NCBI GenBank assembly: GCA_905116865.2 | Contig: CAJHNH020008001.1 | Location: 576,968 to 640,967 of the forward strand | Reading direction: 5' to 3' | Origin: Candidula unifasciata | Taxonomy: Eukaryota; Mollusca; Gastropoda; Stylommatophora; Geomitridae | DNA length: 64,000 bases | Shown: positions 40,457-55,400 of the stretch, one piece after another | How positions within the stretch are numbered: the first letter of the stretch is position 1 | How the letters are laid out: each line of letters begins with the position of its first letter | Notes under the pieces: model-generated | Told to the model about the DNA's origin: nothing | What the model saw: the letters and a program-made list of their open reading frames with translations, nothing else | Database searches by the model: none | Program-made: the position numbers and the translations under genes

Positions 40457-43400
40457 GTGAGTATTACAAGTTAATAACAGAATTGTGATGTTTGTCAGAC
40501 TTAAGGAAGCAGTTTCTTTCCTTATTAGGGTTACCACCAAGATAAATGAAAACCACGCCATAGACAAAGGTGGAATGACAATATACAAATTACAGCAGTC
40601 GGTGGGGTTTATGATAGTGATGAGAGCCAGGGTATTGGAGATTTTTGGTAACAGAACCTTGCAGTGAGTATGATGATTGATATACATATGCTGTACATCA
40701 ACTTTTAGTTTAAGAATTTTGAAAAGCATAATAGTTCTTCTTAGCTTTCAACGAATGGTTGTTTATCCATTCCTAGACTTTGATCTTGACCCAGAGTTTT
40801 TAATGTACATCTGTAAAGTAAACATGTTTTTGAGTTAAATAAAATACATGTAATTTGATTTTTCACTATACCCTAACCTTCTTAAATTATTAAATAGACT
40901 GAAAGAAGCACTGAATACTTCACATAGTTGTGGAATATCATACCCTGCTATGAAATAAAGTTGAAGAAATCAAACTATGCAATTGGTATGATATGTAATC
41001 TTTATTTTAATAATTTTTATTGAATTCTATAAGTATATATCCGTACCTTCTTAGCAGCCTTACCTAAAAACTTTTGTAGAGTTGAAGTTTCGTCTTCTTT
41101 CTTGTTTGTGTTCACCAGCTGTAAACTCTGGCAAAAAGTTCTGGTTGATTGTCCACTTCTGGTCAGCAGTCCTGTTCCAGAACCTAAGTGTATGCATTCG
41201 TTTTACAGATCTAACTCATTTGTATGCTGACTTTTGGTTCTTGCCTTTCAGGCAGATGCACTTTGAAGGAACTCCTAATCAGTTGACCCTGACGACATTC
41301 TTTTTAGTAGACATTAAATCTAACCTCCCCCCCCCCCCCCCCCCCCCCAAATAATAGGTCCCTGGAACCCACACAGAAGTAAGAGTTGAAGCAAGTCCAC
41401 TAAAACTCTGAAGAATAATTAAATTTTAATATTTATGTAATATCAGTCTAGCACGTTTTATGTTACAGAAAAATCATTTCGCTGTAATTCCATAGAATAA
41501 TGTTATATCAGATACCCATACTATCTTAGCATATGTTTGAAACTAAAAGAAATATTTAATACATCACATTATAATGGAAAATCATACAATGCAGTGTTTT
41601 CTGTTTTAAAATCTGAATCTATAGCCATGTACATACCTTCTGACTTCAAATATTTTTTAAGCTGATATAGAAAAGTTTAAAGCAAGTACCACTTATTGAA
41701 ATATGAAAATAGCTGTGGTGAAATCCAAGCCTCTCTAACTAGGGCACAGAATGACATCCAACTCAAGTGTCAAGAAGTTTGAAGCATGCAGCATGTGACT
41801 CAGAGTGACTGCCCCTGTGGTTTATTAAATAAATGGCCATAGATGTAATTACATATGTAGTTTGCAAGGGATATAACTCTAGCAAAATGTGCATGAGTGA
41901 TTGTTGGTTAAAATGCCAAAACCAAGGTTGCAAATGTGACTTTTTGTGAAGACTATCCAGGATGATACATGTAAGTTTAACCCATCTACGAATTGTGTTT
42001 TCAGAGAAATGCATGAATCTTGTGTTTTTATATTATAGGTAAGCTGTGTATAGAAGTGTCCCCCACAGACAAGATTGCTTTTATTTCTGAAGAACTTTGT
42101 ATCGGCTGTGGTATATGCTCAAAGGTAAGTTTCTGTTGACATAATCTGAAAGCTTTAATTCCTTTCTGTTTATGACAGAGTGGCACACAAGTGTTATGTC
42201 TGCCTCAAACTAGAGCAGCCCTGGTAGGATTCACCAAATAAATAACAATGGTATTCTTCATCATTTGTTCTAATGATGTAATTGCATTATGTCTGTTCAC
42301 AACATAGCTCGGATATTTGAGCCTTTCTGCTGAGGCATCTGACTTCATCCGGGATTTGTTCACCGTTTGGTTTTGTGAACATAACGTAGCCTTATTTGTC
42401 TTCTTTGTCCCTTTAACTGCAATTTGTTGTCACTGGAAAACCAGTCCAAGACAACCTCCTGTAAACTGGTCAGCCCTTAGGGGGAGGCAGGGGCAGATAT
42501 GGGCATTCCCCACCATCCAAAGAGGCTTCCATAAATGCTGAGCTGACACGTGATGCTGTAGTTCTTGGCTGACCCAAGGAATCATCACATTCTGCACATG
42601 AGCAAAGAATCGTATAATTACTATTAATTCTGGGTGATTTGGATATATTTTGATCCTTGCCTTTGCTGCCAAGTTGCACCGTGTTAAGTTCCTACTCATG
42701 TGATTTATGGGAGAAAACTGCAACACTGTTAGGAGCTTTCAGGTGTAGTGAAACTGATTCTTCACAAATGACAACATAATATTTATTCCTTTGTTTCCCG
42801 TGTGGGTTCTGGGGCCGTGTTATAGGGAAAACAAGAATGTATCCACTGCCTACCTAAAAGCATGTCGTAAGTCACGTGTGTTTTATGACAAATGAAGCAG
42901 ATTAGGAACTGGAAAAAGTTTTGTAACCTTGGTATATCATTCTATAAAAGATACTTCTACATTTCTGATCATGAAAAGCTATAAGAATCTCCCTAAAAAT
43001 ATTTTTTTTTTTAAAGTCAGAACAGGTAGATGAAGTTAGTGGCATCATTTGTACGACATTTTACAGGATGCTCTTTTAGGCTTTCGGGTATGAATACCTG
43101 CCAAGGGATATTCCTAAATCTTGACGTGGACCAAGTAACCAACAGTCTGCTTACAAATAGGCCAGATCTGTAAAACTGATCTTTTTTTTGTTGTTGTTTT
43201 TTAAAATTATTATTCTAAAGAATCTTTTTACGTATAGTGATTTACAATCAAGGCAGCGCATTTTAGAAAGCACTGTTTTAGCAAATTTACGACAAAATCA
43301 ACAGACATTTTTGAATAAAAAATTTTTTTAAACCGTGGCACGGTGATTTTGATCATAGGCACGAGAGAAAGTTAAGGACGTTGTGATGTGTATAAGGAGT

Positions 43401-46400
43401 TACTCCGTACCTCAGCCGACAAGACTCCTGTGACTGTTTGTGAATTGGCATTTCTGATGGCTGCCTTATGCATTTAACGGGTTTACATGCTGTTGAATTT
43501 GTTGAGACTGCAGTCCCTGTTTTTCTACAAGAGACAGTGATGGACATTGTGATGTTTTCATTGGCACCGGAACGGAACAACAGTGGGGGTGATCTGCTAT
43601 CTGGGAAGTTGGAACTGCAATTACCCTGGCCTATAATCAGTATTATGTCTTAGAAACTGAGATACTTTAACCATATTAAATGCTGCAGGCATCTATAGAG
43701 AACAGTATTCAGAATAATACTTTTTTCTGGATCTTCTGCTCCATCTATATTTAGTCAGTCAGAAGCCAGGGTCATCCCCCTGTGGGTCCTAAAGCCCCAT
43801 TGTGATGGGAAAAGAGGAGACCCACTGCCTAAAAGTTTTTTTGTAAAAGAGTACTTTTGCCTTAGAGGCAAGGAACCGACAGTCTGCATACAAATAAGCC
43901 AGATCTGTAAAACAGATGTACACCTAAAACTCAAGATCTGGAACAAGACCAAAGTCCAGAAGTGGACGAAAAGCTATTACTTTCCCCCCGTGTTCACACT
44001 CTGTGAACCCAAAGAAGAAGAGTAGCCAAGGTTCTGAAACATTTGCTGTGCCACTGAGGGAAAACACTCAATGAAATACACATGGGATGGAGTAGCCAAA
44101 ATGTTGTTGGTCTTTCCAAGTCTGAGAGACCATTCTAATAGCATAATGGCAGGAAGATGTTAGTTGCGTATCCTTTACAAGACATTGCAGAACAAACCCC
44201 AGCATGTTTTGGCTGTTTTGGTTTTTCTAGGCAAATTTTACTTTCAGATAGTTTGCCATTGCTTTTTAAGCGGTCAGCAGTCTATACCACTGTCGAAACC
44301 AATGCAAGAAATACGGTCCAACGCTGGTATTGACCCCGGCATTACAAAGAGTGTTTGCAATGCTTATGCCGACAACTGCAGAAAGGCATCAAGAATAAAG
44401 AAAATCATTGACCAGAATGTAGAACTGGCAGTCTGCACCATAAAGTGCCATATTGGGCTGTTGTTGCCCATTGTGTCTCATAGTGGTGCTATATAGAAGT
44501 GACATTTCAGGAGTTGACACTGGAGACAGACCACGATGTTTTTATCTTTGTTTGCTCTTGAGAACATGTCTTTGTTTTACTCTCTTTAGCTTTTTTTTTT
44601 TAAATTTTTATTCCAAAGAATCTTTTTACGTCTAGTGATTTACAATCAAGGCAGCATATTTTAAAAGGCACTGTATTAGCAAATTTACGACAAAATCAAC
44701 AGGCATCTTTGAATTTAAAAAAAAAATTTTAACCGCGGCACGGTGATTTTGATCATAGGCAGGAGAGAAAGTTAATTAAGGACGTTATGATGTGTATAAG
44801 GAGTTACTCCGTACCTTACATGCGGTCACAGCCGACAAGACTCCTGCGACTGTTTGTGTATTGGCATTTCTGAAGGCTGCCTTATGCATTTAAGGGGTTT
44901 GTATGCTGTTGGATTTATTAAGACTGCAGTCTGTCAGTTTTTCCACAAGAAACAGTGATGGGCATTGTGATGTTTTTATGAGCACAGGAAAAGAAAAACA
45001 GTGGGGGTGATCTGATTGCTGTGAAGTTGCAACTGCAATTAGCTAAATTAGGACCTCTCCTATAATCAGTATTATGTCCTAGAAACTGAGATACTTTAAC
45101 CATATTAAATGCTGCAGGCATCTATAGAGAACAGTATTCAGAATAATACTTTTTACTGAATCTTCTGCTCCATTTAGTGTGTGTAAGTCAGAAGCCAGGG
45201 TCATCCCCCTGTGGGTCGCGCAGCACCATTGTGATGAAAAAAAGGAAACCCACTTGCCTTTCTAAAAAGCATTTGGTAAAAGTGACTTGTTATAGGTTTT
45301 CTTTAAAGTCGGAGTAGTAGTTGTTCGCCCACTTCTGGACTTTAGTCTTGTTCCAGATCTCGAGTTTTAGGTGTACATCTGTTTGCTATGCTGACAATGG
45401 CAGAAAGGCATCAATGATAAAAGAGAATCATTGACAACAATGTAAAACTGGCAGTCTGCACCATAAAGTGCCATATTGGGCTTCTGTTGCTCCTTGTGTC
45501 TCATAGTGGTGCTATATAGAACTGATATTTCAGGGAGTTGACACTAGAGACAGACCACAATGTTTTTACCTTTGTTTGCTCTTGAGAACATGTCTTTGTT
45601 TTACTCTCTTTGGCTTTTTTGGTTGTTTATTTGAATTTTCATTCCAAAGAATATGTTTATGTAAAGTAATTTACAATCAAGGCAGCACATTTTACAAAGC
45701 ACTGTATTAGTAAATTTACTACAATATCAACAGGCATCTTTAGATCCTTTAAAAAAATTACTATGGCTCATTGATTGTGATCATAGTCATGAGAGAAAGT
45801 TAAGGACGTTGTGATGTGTATGAGTTACTCCGTACCTATCATGGGGCGCCAGCCGACAAGACTCCTGTGACTGTTTGTGTATTGGCATTTCTGATGGCTG
45901 CCTTATGCATTTAACGGGTTTACATGCTGTTGCATTTGTTGAGACTGCAGTCCCTGTTTTTCTACAAGAGACAGTGATGGACATTGTGGTGTTTTCATTA
46001 GCACCGGAACGGAACAACAGTGGGGGTGATCTGCTATCTGTGAAGTTGAAACTGCAATTACCTGAATTAGGACCTGGCTTATAATCAGTATATGTCTTAG
46101 AAACTAAGATACTGTAACCATATTAAATGCTGCAGGCATCTATAGAGCAGTATTCAGAATAATACTTTTTACTGAATCTTCTGCTCCATCTATATTTAGT
46201 CAGTCAGTCAGAAGCCAGGGTCATCCCCCTGTGGGTCTCACAGCCCCATTGTGATGGGAAAAGAGGAGACACAATGCCTTTCTAAAAAGCTTTTTGTAAA
46301 ATTAGACTTTATAGGTTTTTCCTTAAAGTCGAAGTACTTTTGCCTCAGATCAAGGAACTTATGGTCTGCATACAAATAAGCCAGATCTGTGAAACAGACG

Positions 46401-49400
46401 TACGCCCAAAACTCAAGAGATAGAGATCTGGAACAAGACTAAAGTCCAGAAGCGGACAGACAACTATAACTTTCCACATGAGTTTACACTCTGTGGACCC
46501 AAAGAAGAAAAGTAGCCAGGGTTCTGAAACATTTGCTGTGCCACTGAGGAAAATGTCCAGTGGAGTATACTGTTGAATAGGGCAGTCAAAATGGTGCTGG
46601 TCTTTCACAGGATCATCCTTATAGCATAATGCAGAAAGATGTTAGATGTTAGTTGCTCATCCTTTACAGGACTTTGCAGAACCAAATCTAGCATCTTTTG
46701 GGATTGACCCCAGCATTGCGCAGCGCCACTGACGCCGACAGCCGCAGAAAAACATTAAGAATAAAGAGAATCATTGACCAAAATGTAAAACTGGCAGTCT
46801 GCACCATAAAGTGCCACATTGGGCTGTTGTTGCCTCTTGTGTCTCATAGTGGTGCTACATAGAACTGATATTTCAGGAGTTGACACTGGAGACTGACCAC
46901 TGTTTTTATCTTTGTTTGCTCTTGAGAACATGTCTTTCTTTCAGTCTTTGGCTTTTTTTGGTTATTTTAATTTCATTTCAAAGAATATTTTTTTTTGTAA
47001 AGTAATTTACAATCATGGCAGCACATTTTTTAAGGCACTGCATTAGCAAATTCACTACAAAATCAACAGGCATCTTTAAATTTTTTTTTTTTTACCGTGG
47101 CACAATGATTTTGATCATAGGCATGTGAGAAAGTTAAGGATGTTGTGATTTGTATAAAAAGTTACTCTGTACCTCAGCCGACAAGACTCCTGTGACTGTT
47201 TGTAAATTGGCACTTCTATTGGCTGCCTTATGCATTTAACAGGTTTACATGCTGTTGGATTTATTGAGTCTGCACCATAAAGTGCCATATTGGGCTGTTG
47301 TTGCCTCTTGTGTCTCATAGTGGTGCTATATAGAACTGACATTTCAGGAGTTGACACTGGAGACTGACCACTGTGTTTTTATCTTTGTTTGCTCTTGAGA
47401 ACATGTCTTTGTTTTATTGTCTGGTTTTTTTGTTTCGTATTTTATTTGAATTTTTATTCCAAAGAATATTTTTGTGAAAAATAATGTATAATCATGGCAC
47501 CGCATTTTACAGAGCACTCTGTTAGCAAATCTACTACAAAATATTTGGGTATATTTTAATTCTTTTTTTTTTAAATGGCACAATGATTTTGGTAGGCATG
47601 AGAGAAAGTTTAGGCTGTTGTGATGTGTATAAGGAGTTACTCCGTACCTAGCATTGGACGCCAACGGTCACAAGTCCTCCGCGTGGACCATGTATGTATA
47701 ATGGCTCACCACTGTGACCTGAATGGGTTTGGCAGGAATCTCGGAGTTGGTAGCTTCTAGAGATGCAGTGTTCATTCTGGCTCTTATTAGCTCTGCTTTA
47801 AACAGGCACTAAGCATTTACATCACTCGGATGAACGAGGAGAGGAGAAGAAAAAAAATGACAGTGTCAGAAAAGGTGGATACATTCAGACCGAACAGTTA
47901 ATAGAATTAAGCACAGCAAACAAAAGACGCATGTAAAGACACTAACATCAGTGCCTATTGACACATGGATATTTGTGAATAAGGGCCAATTGTGATTAAC
48001 ATTTGCTTAACCAGTGCCAGTCAGAAGACAGATTATTGGCCAGCGTGACAGTAAATGAAGCTTGGACTGACCATTATGACATCAAACCAAAACGGCCATC
48101 ATGAAAATTGAATCTCTTGGGTACTCTGAGTGTGTTTTTAGAGTATGTCGACCTCATTATTGTTGAGATAATTTGACATCTGAAGTGTTATAGAGATGAT
48201 TATTGTTGTGACATGTCAATATATTTTACTTTCTAGAAATGTCCATTTGAAGCCATCACTATAATCAACCTGCCAAGTAACTTGGAACGAGACACTACCC
48301 ACCGCTACAGTGCTAATTCTTTTAAACTGCACAGGTAAAATTATAAGAAAAAGTCTATTCACCTGTTATTAATCCAAAGTGAGATTTTGTTGTTGTTGAC
48401 CAGATGTTATTCAAGATGAAGTTGCTGTAGACTGTAAGAGTGAGGACTTTGTGTCATATTAGATATATGGTGATGACCATAAAGCTGGCTAAAGATAAAA
48501 ATGACACATCCTTCAGAATAACAGCAAAGTTCCAGATGTCCGACCATTAAGTGTCCTGCTCTGTGACAAACTTTAAATGTCCGCTGCCATTGGTCGGAGT
48601 TTCAAGACAATAAGGAGCAGCTATGCCTGGTGTATCCTTTTTATGTTCTATAATGCTAAGTGTCCTTATGCAAATTTGTTGGTGTCTAAGGAAGATTTTA
48701 CCATCTGTGTGGTCATTGAGGTCTTGGATCTGCGTTGTGATTCCTGTTGATCTCTAAAGGGCGCAGCCTTGAGTAGGAAACTTAACATATGGATGAGGTT
48801 AAGCAGTCGTGTGTAGGATTTGATGATTCCTTAGGTAGCCCAGGACCAGATAGATAGAATAGAATCTAGTTCATATCCTGTGTTTCGGCTTATATTCTGA
48901 AGCAAAAATATTGGCCAGCCTGGCCTTTATCCTGAAAAACCTGTATCCGTGTAACCCCTTTTTCAGGTACACTTGTATCCACAGGTTTCACTGTACTTCA
49001 GATGTGTACATGTCAGATACCCTGTGTATTTTTTCTATCATTGGTTCGAACCATTAACCACTAAATGTTATTTAAGATAAAATAACTCTGGTGTTTCTAA
49101 AAATTAAAAAAAAAACATCCAAAACAGGTTGCCTACACCTCGACCAGGTGAGGTCTTGGGACTTGTGGGGACCAATGGTATTGGAAAGTCAACAGCGTTA
49201 AAAATTTTGGCTGGGAAACAGAAACCCAACCTAGGACGTTTCAATGTAAGTTGTGCATCTTTTTTTAAATATATTTGTGCCAAAATATATAGTGAGATGT
49301 ATGCATATGTCTGTGTACATGCACATGCCTGCACACATACAAGCAAAAAGAAATTAATATTTAGACTGGGGAAGAAAAAGTAATTGTGCCTTACTGTAAA

Positions 49401-52400
49401 TTATTTACACCGCCATGGAATCCACTTCTTCAGCGATAACTTTCTGTGCATCTTCCAGTTCATAAACAGAATGATGAGGTATTTATACTAGTGCCTCATA
49501 GTTCATTGTGCAGGGTCGCTCCTATGGTAATAAGTCTGGATATTCTTATAAGTCATGCTGTGGAATTTGGTTTGGTGCACAACAGCTACACCAACAGCAA
49601 GACCCATTCATTATAAAAGTTTACATCATCCTGTTCTGAAAATTCTGGTCTGTAGTCAAGCCTTTTTCTTCTGTCTAGTTCATTTTTAAAGAATGTGTCT
49701 TTAAAGCTCTGAGACTGCTCTGGGTTCTCTGCAGCCTTTGCCAGCTAGTCTGCTTCCACTGATAACTAATTATGCTCATCAGAGAATGCGTCTGTATTGT
49801 AGGGGGGGTCGGATGTCAGGAGAAGTAAACTGACTCATGAATGGGCAGGGTAAAGGTGAATTGAGTCAGGAGGAGACCAGGAGAGTTTATGTTGGCTGGT
49901 TTGACATCATTGAAGGAAAACATCTGTATCAGAAATTACCAAAGCCATATGGCACAAGCTGTTAAAAGATAGATGTCAATATATAATATAGCTGCTGTTT
50001 GTTACATATAATGGTAGTTCTTTTTCAGGATTTTGAACTCGGATGTCACTTCCATTCATCGGTGTGATTTTTCCTTCTCTTTCTAGTTGCTGACTCTTAA
50101 GTGTGTATAGATATTTTCTCTCCATCATCTTGGTCTGGTTCCAGGTCTAATCTTCTTTGTCATCTTACATTCTCTATGTCCCAACTATTAAGTAAATTAG
50201 CATTCATGATACTAGTGATAAATGGGGATTTCAACAGATTATGAATTTCACTGTTGCTTCTCACTCTCTATTCCCTACTGTTTGCAACCTGGATATGTAA
50301 AAAAAAAAATTCACTATAAGACTGTTTTAAACAATTTAAGTTGTAGTCCATCTTTCAGGGCCATTTAAGACAGCAGGTCATATCAGCGTTTTGTATATTG
50401 TGATCTTGCTGTTACGAGATAGAACATTTAATATGTTGTAGGGCATAACATACTTTATTTCCAAATAGTAGTCCAGATTGTATCTTCTCTAAGTATTTTG
50501 AAGATTGTCCCCACTAGACATGACTTATCTAGTGTATATGCATGACATTTTTCAAACTGTATTCTTTTAACCTGTCAAGGACCCTCCTGACTGGACTGAA
50601 ATCCTGGCATACTTTAGGGGGTCAGAGTTACAGAACTTCTTCACCAAAATCTTGGAAGATGATCTCAAAGCGTTAATCAAACCACAGTATGTGGACCAAA
50701 TCCCCAAGGCTGTCAAGGTGAGTATTTAAAAGCTTCATATGAGGTTGTCAGCTCCGTCGTCGTCTTTTTAGCATTCACCAGCTGTGAACTCTGCTGAAAA
50801 GTTCTATGTCCAGTCCTGGTCTTTGTTCTTGTTTCAGAACTTGAGTTCTGCATGCACATCTATTTTACAGGTCTGGCGTATTTGTGTGCAGACTCTTGGT
50901 TCCTCGTCTCTGAGGCAGATTCACTCCTAACTTTAGAGAAAGTAGTCTATCATAACATCATATCATTCATTCTAGTTGGTTATGGCCTTTACCCGGTGCC
51001 ATCTAAAGCATGTATAAAAATTATGTTCCCATTTATTTTTAATAGGTAAAGCTCAATTTTGATAAGTTAAGAGCCCAAATCTACAAATTTCTTGATGGTC
51101 CATAGATGCCCAGTTAGTTATTGGTTGTTGGTCGGGATTCCAACTTCACTGCAGGCAGGTTACCCAACTACTACTCAATTCCTGTGTCAATGGAAATCAC
51201 ACAAAATGTCCTTCACCAACCTGTTTGAAGGAAAAAAAAACAGTGAAAAACATAAGCCCCAGAAAAATCTTGATGCTTGCACATGCAAAATAAATGCATG
51301 AGGCAGACGTCAGATGTGCGGCACTCTCTCCCACCAGAATTGCAGCTTACTGTTTTTCGATGCTAGCAGTCAGTCATGAAATCTGCATTTGACCATGCAG
51401 TACTGCATAAGACACACCGTTCCAAAACATAATTGGCCATTAAACATTGTTAGTGCAGTTCACAACACATTTGCAACTGGCACAACCAAGAATAAATTTG
51501 ACATGAAATATGCAGCTCACAGTGTCACATCAAGCACTCAGCTCAGTAGCTGGACAAAGGAAGGGTGCCAGGTTTAAAATGTGCACTAGATGTGAGCTTA
51601 TAGTGTCGTTTGCCAAAGACTTGAGAAACACTGCTAACTTGTTCTTTGTTTCAGGGATCTGTGCAAAATTTTTTGGACAAAAAGGATGAAAGAAAGAACC
51701 AGATGGATGTTTGTGGACAGCTAGGTAGGTAATACAGGCATTACTGTAGTTGAACATCATACTCCGATTAGTTGCTTCAGTGATTTACCCCAGTTCTTGT
51801 GATTGTCAAATTTATTTTGCATACAGACATGACACTTTGAGATAATCCACATAGGTAGCGCACACACAAAATTTTAACACAGTAATCGCCCAGCAGTGAA
51901 AATGTATCTGCACGTCCAATATTTGTGATCATTACGGTAGCAATTACAGGAATTCTTTCTTCTTCTTTGCGTTCACCAGCTGTACACTCTGGCGGAAAGT
52001 TCTGGTTGCTCGTCCATTACTGAACTGCAGTCCTGCTCCAGAACCTGAGTGTTGCATGTGCATCAGTTTTACAGATCTCATTCTCTTGAATACAGACTGT
52101 TGGTTCCTTGCCTCTCCGGCAGATGCACTCCGACCTCAAAGGAAGCTCCCCAAAAAGTCGACTCTTACGACATGCTTTTATGAAGGCAGTCTATTCTTGT
52201 TTCCCACAATTGGGCCCCGGAACCCACACCGGGGATTACAGGAAATGAAGCATTCGGTTTTTAAGAATTATGCACCATGGTTTGCTCATAAAAAAACATT
52301 CAGGCATGCGTGCCATTTGCACTTGTGGGGGGGGTGTTGTGGCTTACAGTGCCAGGTGTTGTCTGTGGTACCCATTGTGTGCAGATCGTTTATTTTTTGT

Positions 52401-55400
52401 CAACAACCTCTTGAACAGCCCTAACTGACACATCAAATTTTTTTGCAAGGGAATATATGCTTAGACAGCAGTTCACTTTATTGCTGCATCAGTTTTGGTT
52501 GTGGGTTTTGTCTCTGTCTTACTGCTAACAGCCTTGAGCCACAGATTGTCATTTAGTCTGAACTTTGGTCAGTGTGCTTTATTCAATTTTTCAATGTTTT
52601 AAATGTACATTATCACTCATGCATCTGAATGAACTGTTGAGTGCCAAATATCTTCTGGACACTGTGAAAAGCAGTACATAGCCTGTTACTGTCACAGACT
52701 AGGTATGATGTATCCCCTCATATACAGTACAACTGCCTTAACTCTTCTCAAACAGGACCATAAATACTGTACCACTTTCATGGACTTTACTATTGTGTGT
52801 TCCTTTAAGTTAAGTTGTTATGGTTAATGATTCAAACAAAATGCTGTTCACATTCTTAACATAAAATGTGGAGATTTTATTGTTATGAAACCATGACTAA
52901 ATCAAAATTATTGTGGGTGAATGTATTTTTACAAAACACAGATTATGTGTGATTCCTAAATGACATGATTTATGTTGATACAGTGTTCATATTTTGGGAC
53001 ATTAAATGTGAATATTTATTTTAGTAGGATGCTGTTTATGAATTTTAGTTGTGTATTTGATTTGCATCTGTAAATCATATAGAAAGAGGTGGGGGTGGTC
53101 AGTTCAGCACTCTACTACAAGATTTGTAAGAACCGTAAAACACAATAACAGAAATACTTGCTAACATATTGACCGTGCGACCGATATCTACACATAATTT
53201 ACCTAAAATCTACATAAACTTGAACTGTATGACTGAGGGTGATCAAATTTTACATGTGGCTGAGCAAAAATGTGTCCTTCCAGTGCTTTGAAAGTTATAC
53301 ATTTAGTACTCTTTGGTAAACACTGACATTTGAAATTGCTGGTGAAAGATCATGAATGAATTGGCATAGATCCGCAGTTATCGAGCTTGTACATGGTTGC
53401 GAAGAGACAGGGTTGCCTGCTCTACCTAATATGATATGTGACGAATTATTTGGCTGTTTCAGATCTGATGAATGTACGTGACAGAAACGTTGAAGATTTG
53501 TCAGGAGGGGAGCTTCAGCGATTTGCTATAGCAATTGTTTGCATTCAGGATGCAGACATGTAAGTAGTTTTATTGTAAGTTTTCCATGGTTGCACTGTCT
53601 GTCTGCTATGTGAAATCGCTTTTTTAGATTTGTGATTAGTCAGATTGAGATACATAATTAGCACATCTGTTTTGACTGACTGACTCTCTACCCCACCAGG
53701 ACATCACACAAGCGATAAACACCCGATGATACAAAGTGCCACCATGTGGATGAGGATCACCGCGGAAAGGTCCCAGAAACTGCGTTCAGATTTTGGCCAT
53801 ATTGATGGCCTGCCTATATTGCGACCCCTAGAAAAAGCCAGAGTGGGGCTTCAAATTACAAAAAATTATGTCTTTTTTAGGACGTATGGAATGAAAGGAC
53901 ACATCTGTTTTACAGAATTGGCTTATTTGTATACACTGTTGGTTGCTTGCCTGTCAGGCAGATGCACTTTGACTTCAAAGGCTTCCCCTAGTTAGTCAAA
54001 TCCTACGACATGCTTGTTGGGGAAGTAGTGGGTCTGTTCTTGTTTGCCCCACAATATGGCCACAGAACCCACACAGTTTAGCAGTACAAAGTTCATCTCA
54101 GTATAAGATAGAGAGGAGTGAAGAGAGAGTTGTGATCAGAACAAAGTTCATCTCAGTATAAGATAGAGAGGAGTGAAGAGAGAGTTGTGATCAGAACAAA
54201 GTTCATCTCAGTATAAGATAGAGAGGAGTGAAGAGAGTGTTGTGATCATCACTCTGCTTAAACCTGGTATGGGGAGTTTCGGTTTTTAATTTGTTGTGGA
54301 ACTCAAATGTTGCAGCAGGTCTGATAATTTTAATAGCGTCACTAAACTTATTGTCTTCCCTCTTGTTCTTGTGTATGCCATTTTTGTCTTCAACTACATG
54401 TACTTTACATTTGCAGTTTCATGTTTGATGAGCCGTCCAGTTATCTGGATGTAAAGCAGCGTCTCAAGGCTGCCCAAGCCATCCGCAGCCTGATCAGCCC
54501 AGACAAATACATTATTGTTGTGGAGCATGATTTGTCTGTCCTGGACTACCTCTCTGACTTCATATGCTGCTTGTATGGTGTGCCTGGAGCCTATGGTGTG
54601 GTGACTATGCCTTTCAGCGTGAGAGAAGGTAGTTTTGTGTTCCAGTATGTTTAAGTAATGTATGGTGAGGGCTTACTTTTGAAAAAAAATTTTTTTAATA
54701 ATAAAAAAAAAAAAGCTTATTGTATCAAGTACAGTACTTGTATATTTAACTAGTCATCTACTTACATCACATTGAACCTTAAAACTAGTAGATCAGGTAA
54801 ATATGTTAGCTAATTGGGGGGGGGGGGGGGGCTTCTGCTTATGTTGTATATATTTTTCCTGTTGCCATTTGAGCAGGTTTGGTTTTATTATTCCCACAGC
54901 ACGCATTCTCATTTATTCTGTGGTCTAAAGTGCAGATCTTGGGGGATGTGCATTGTTGTGAAATTGTGTCTTGTGTGTGTGTCTCACATAATTTTACTAA
55001 AACCTTAATGAAGCCATCACAGTACACAGTGCAGCCTTTCCTTCTCAAAAAGAATATATGGGTAGTTTAACACCGCCATGGTGAAATGTAAAGTAAAGCA
55101 GTGGACAGTGATTAGTGGTTTATTGGAAAGAATTCATTTGTATGCTTCATTTTATGTTGGTGTAGACTGTATAGTGTGTACCTGATTTACAGCAACATAT
55201 GTCAGGCAATAAGACAGTTTATTTGAGTGTTTTGGTTACTTTATTTATGCTTTAGGATTTTTCTGCTATTGCTGCTTGATCACCTGTAAATTTCATGGCA
55301 TACATATATGCAAAATTTCCCCAATAACCTGTTTTATAATAGGATTTTTTTTAAATAATCAAATTAGGAATCAACATCTTTCTTGATGGCTTTGTGCCCA

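Larger units (their letters stand above)
42125..48236 (+). repeat. 6.1-kb ABCE1 intron filled with a five-copy long-period array
   Basis: The phrase TTTACAATCAAGGCAGC with flanking AAAGAATCTTTTTACG starts units at about 43,218, 44,613, 45,650, 46,975 and 47,459 (last unit short). Each continues with CAAATTTACGACAAAATCAAC, GGCACGGTGATTTTGATCATAGG, GATGTGTATAAGGAGTTACTC, CCGACAAGACTCCTG, GATGGCTGCCTTATGCATTTAA, a section related to R1, then GTCAGAAGCCAGGGTCATCC, and most carry a SINE family A copy and a SINE family B copy. Spacing is 1.0 to 1.4 kb, so copies carry different indels. Confidence 0.88.

Noticed and set aside
49129..49383. 84-codon frame starting at an in-exon ATG of ABCE1
   Set aside because: It is the NBD1 Walker A exon read through into the intron; the GTAAGT donor at 49,246 ends the real exon.
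54087..54250. CRISPR-like direct repeats
   Set aside because: Three contiguous 55-bp units without unique spacers, in a eukaryotic intron: a minisatellite.
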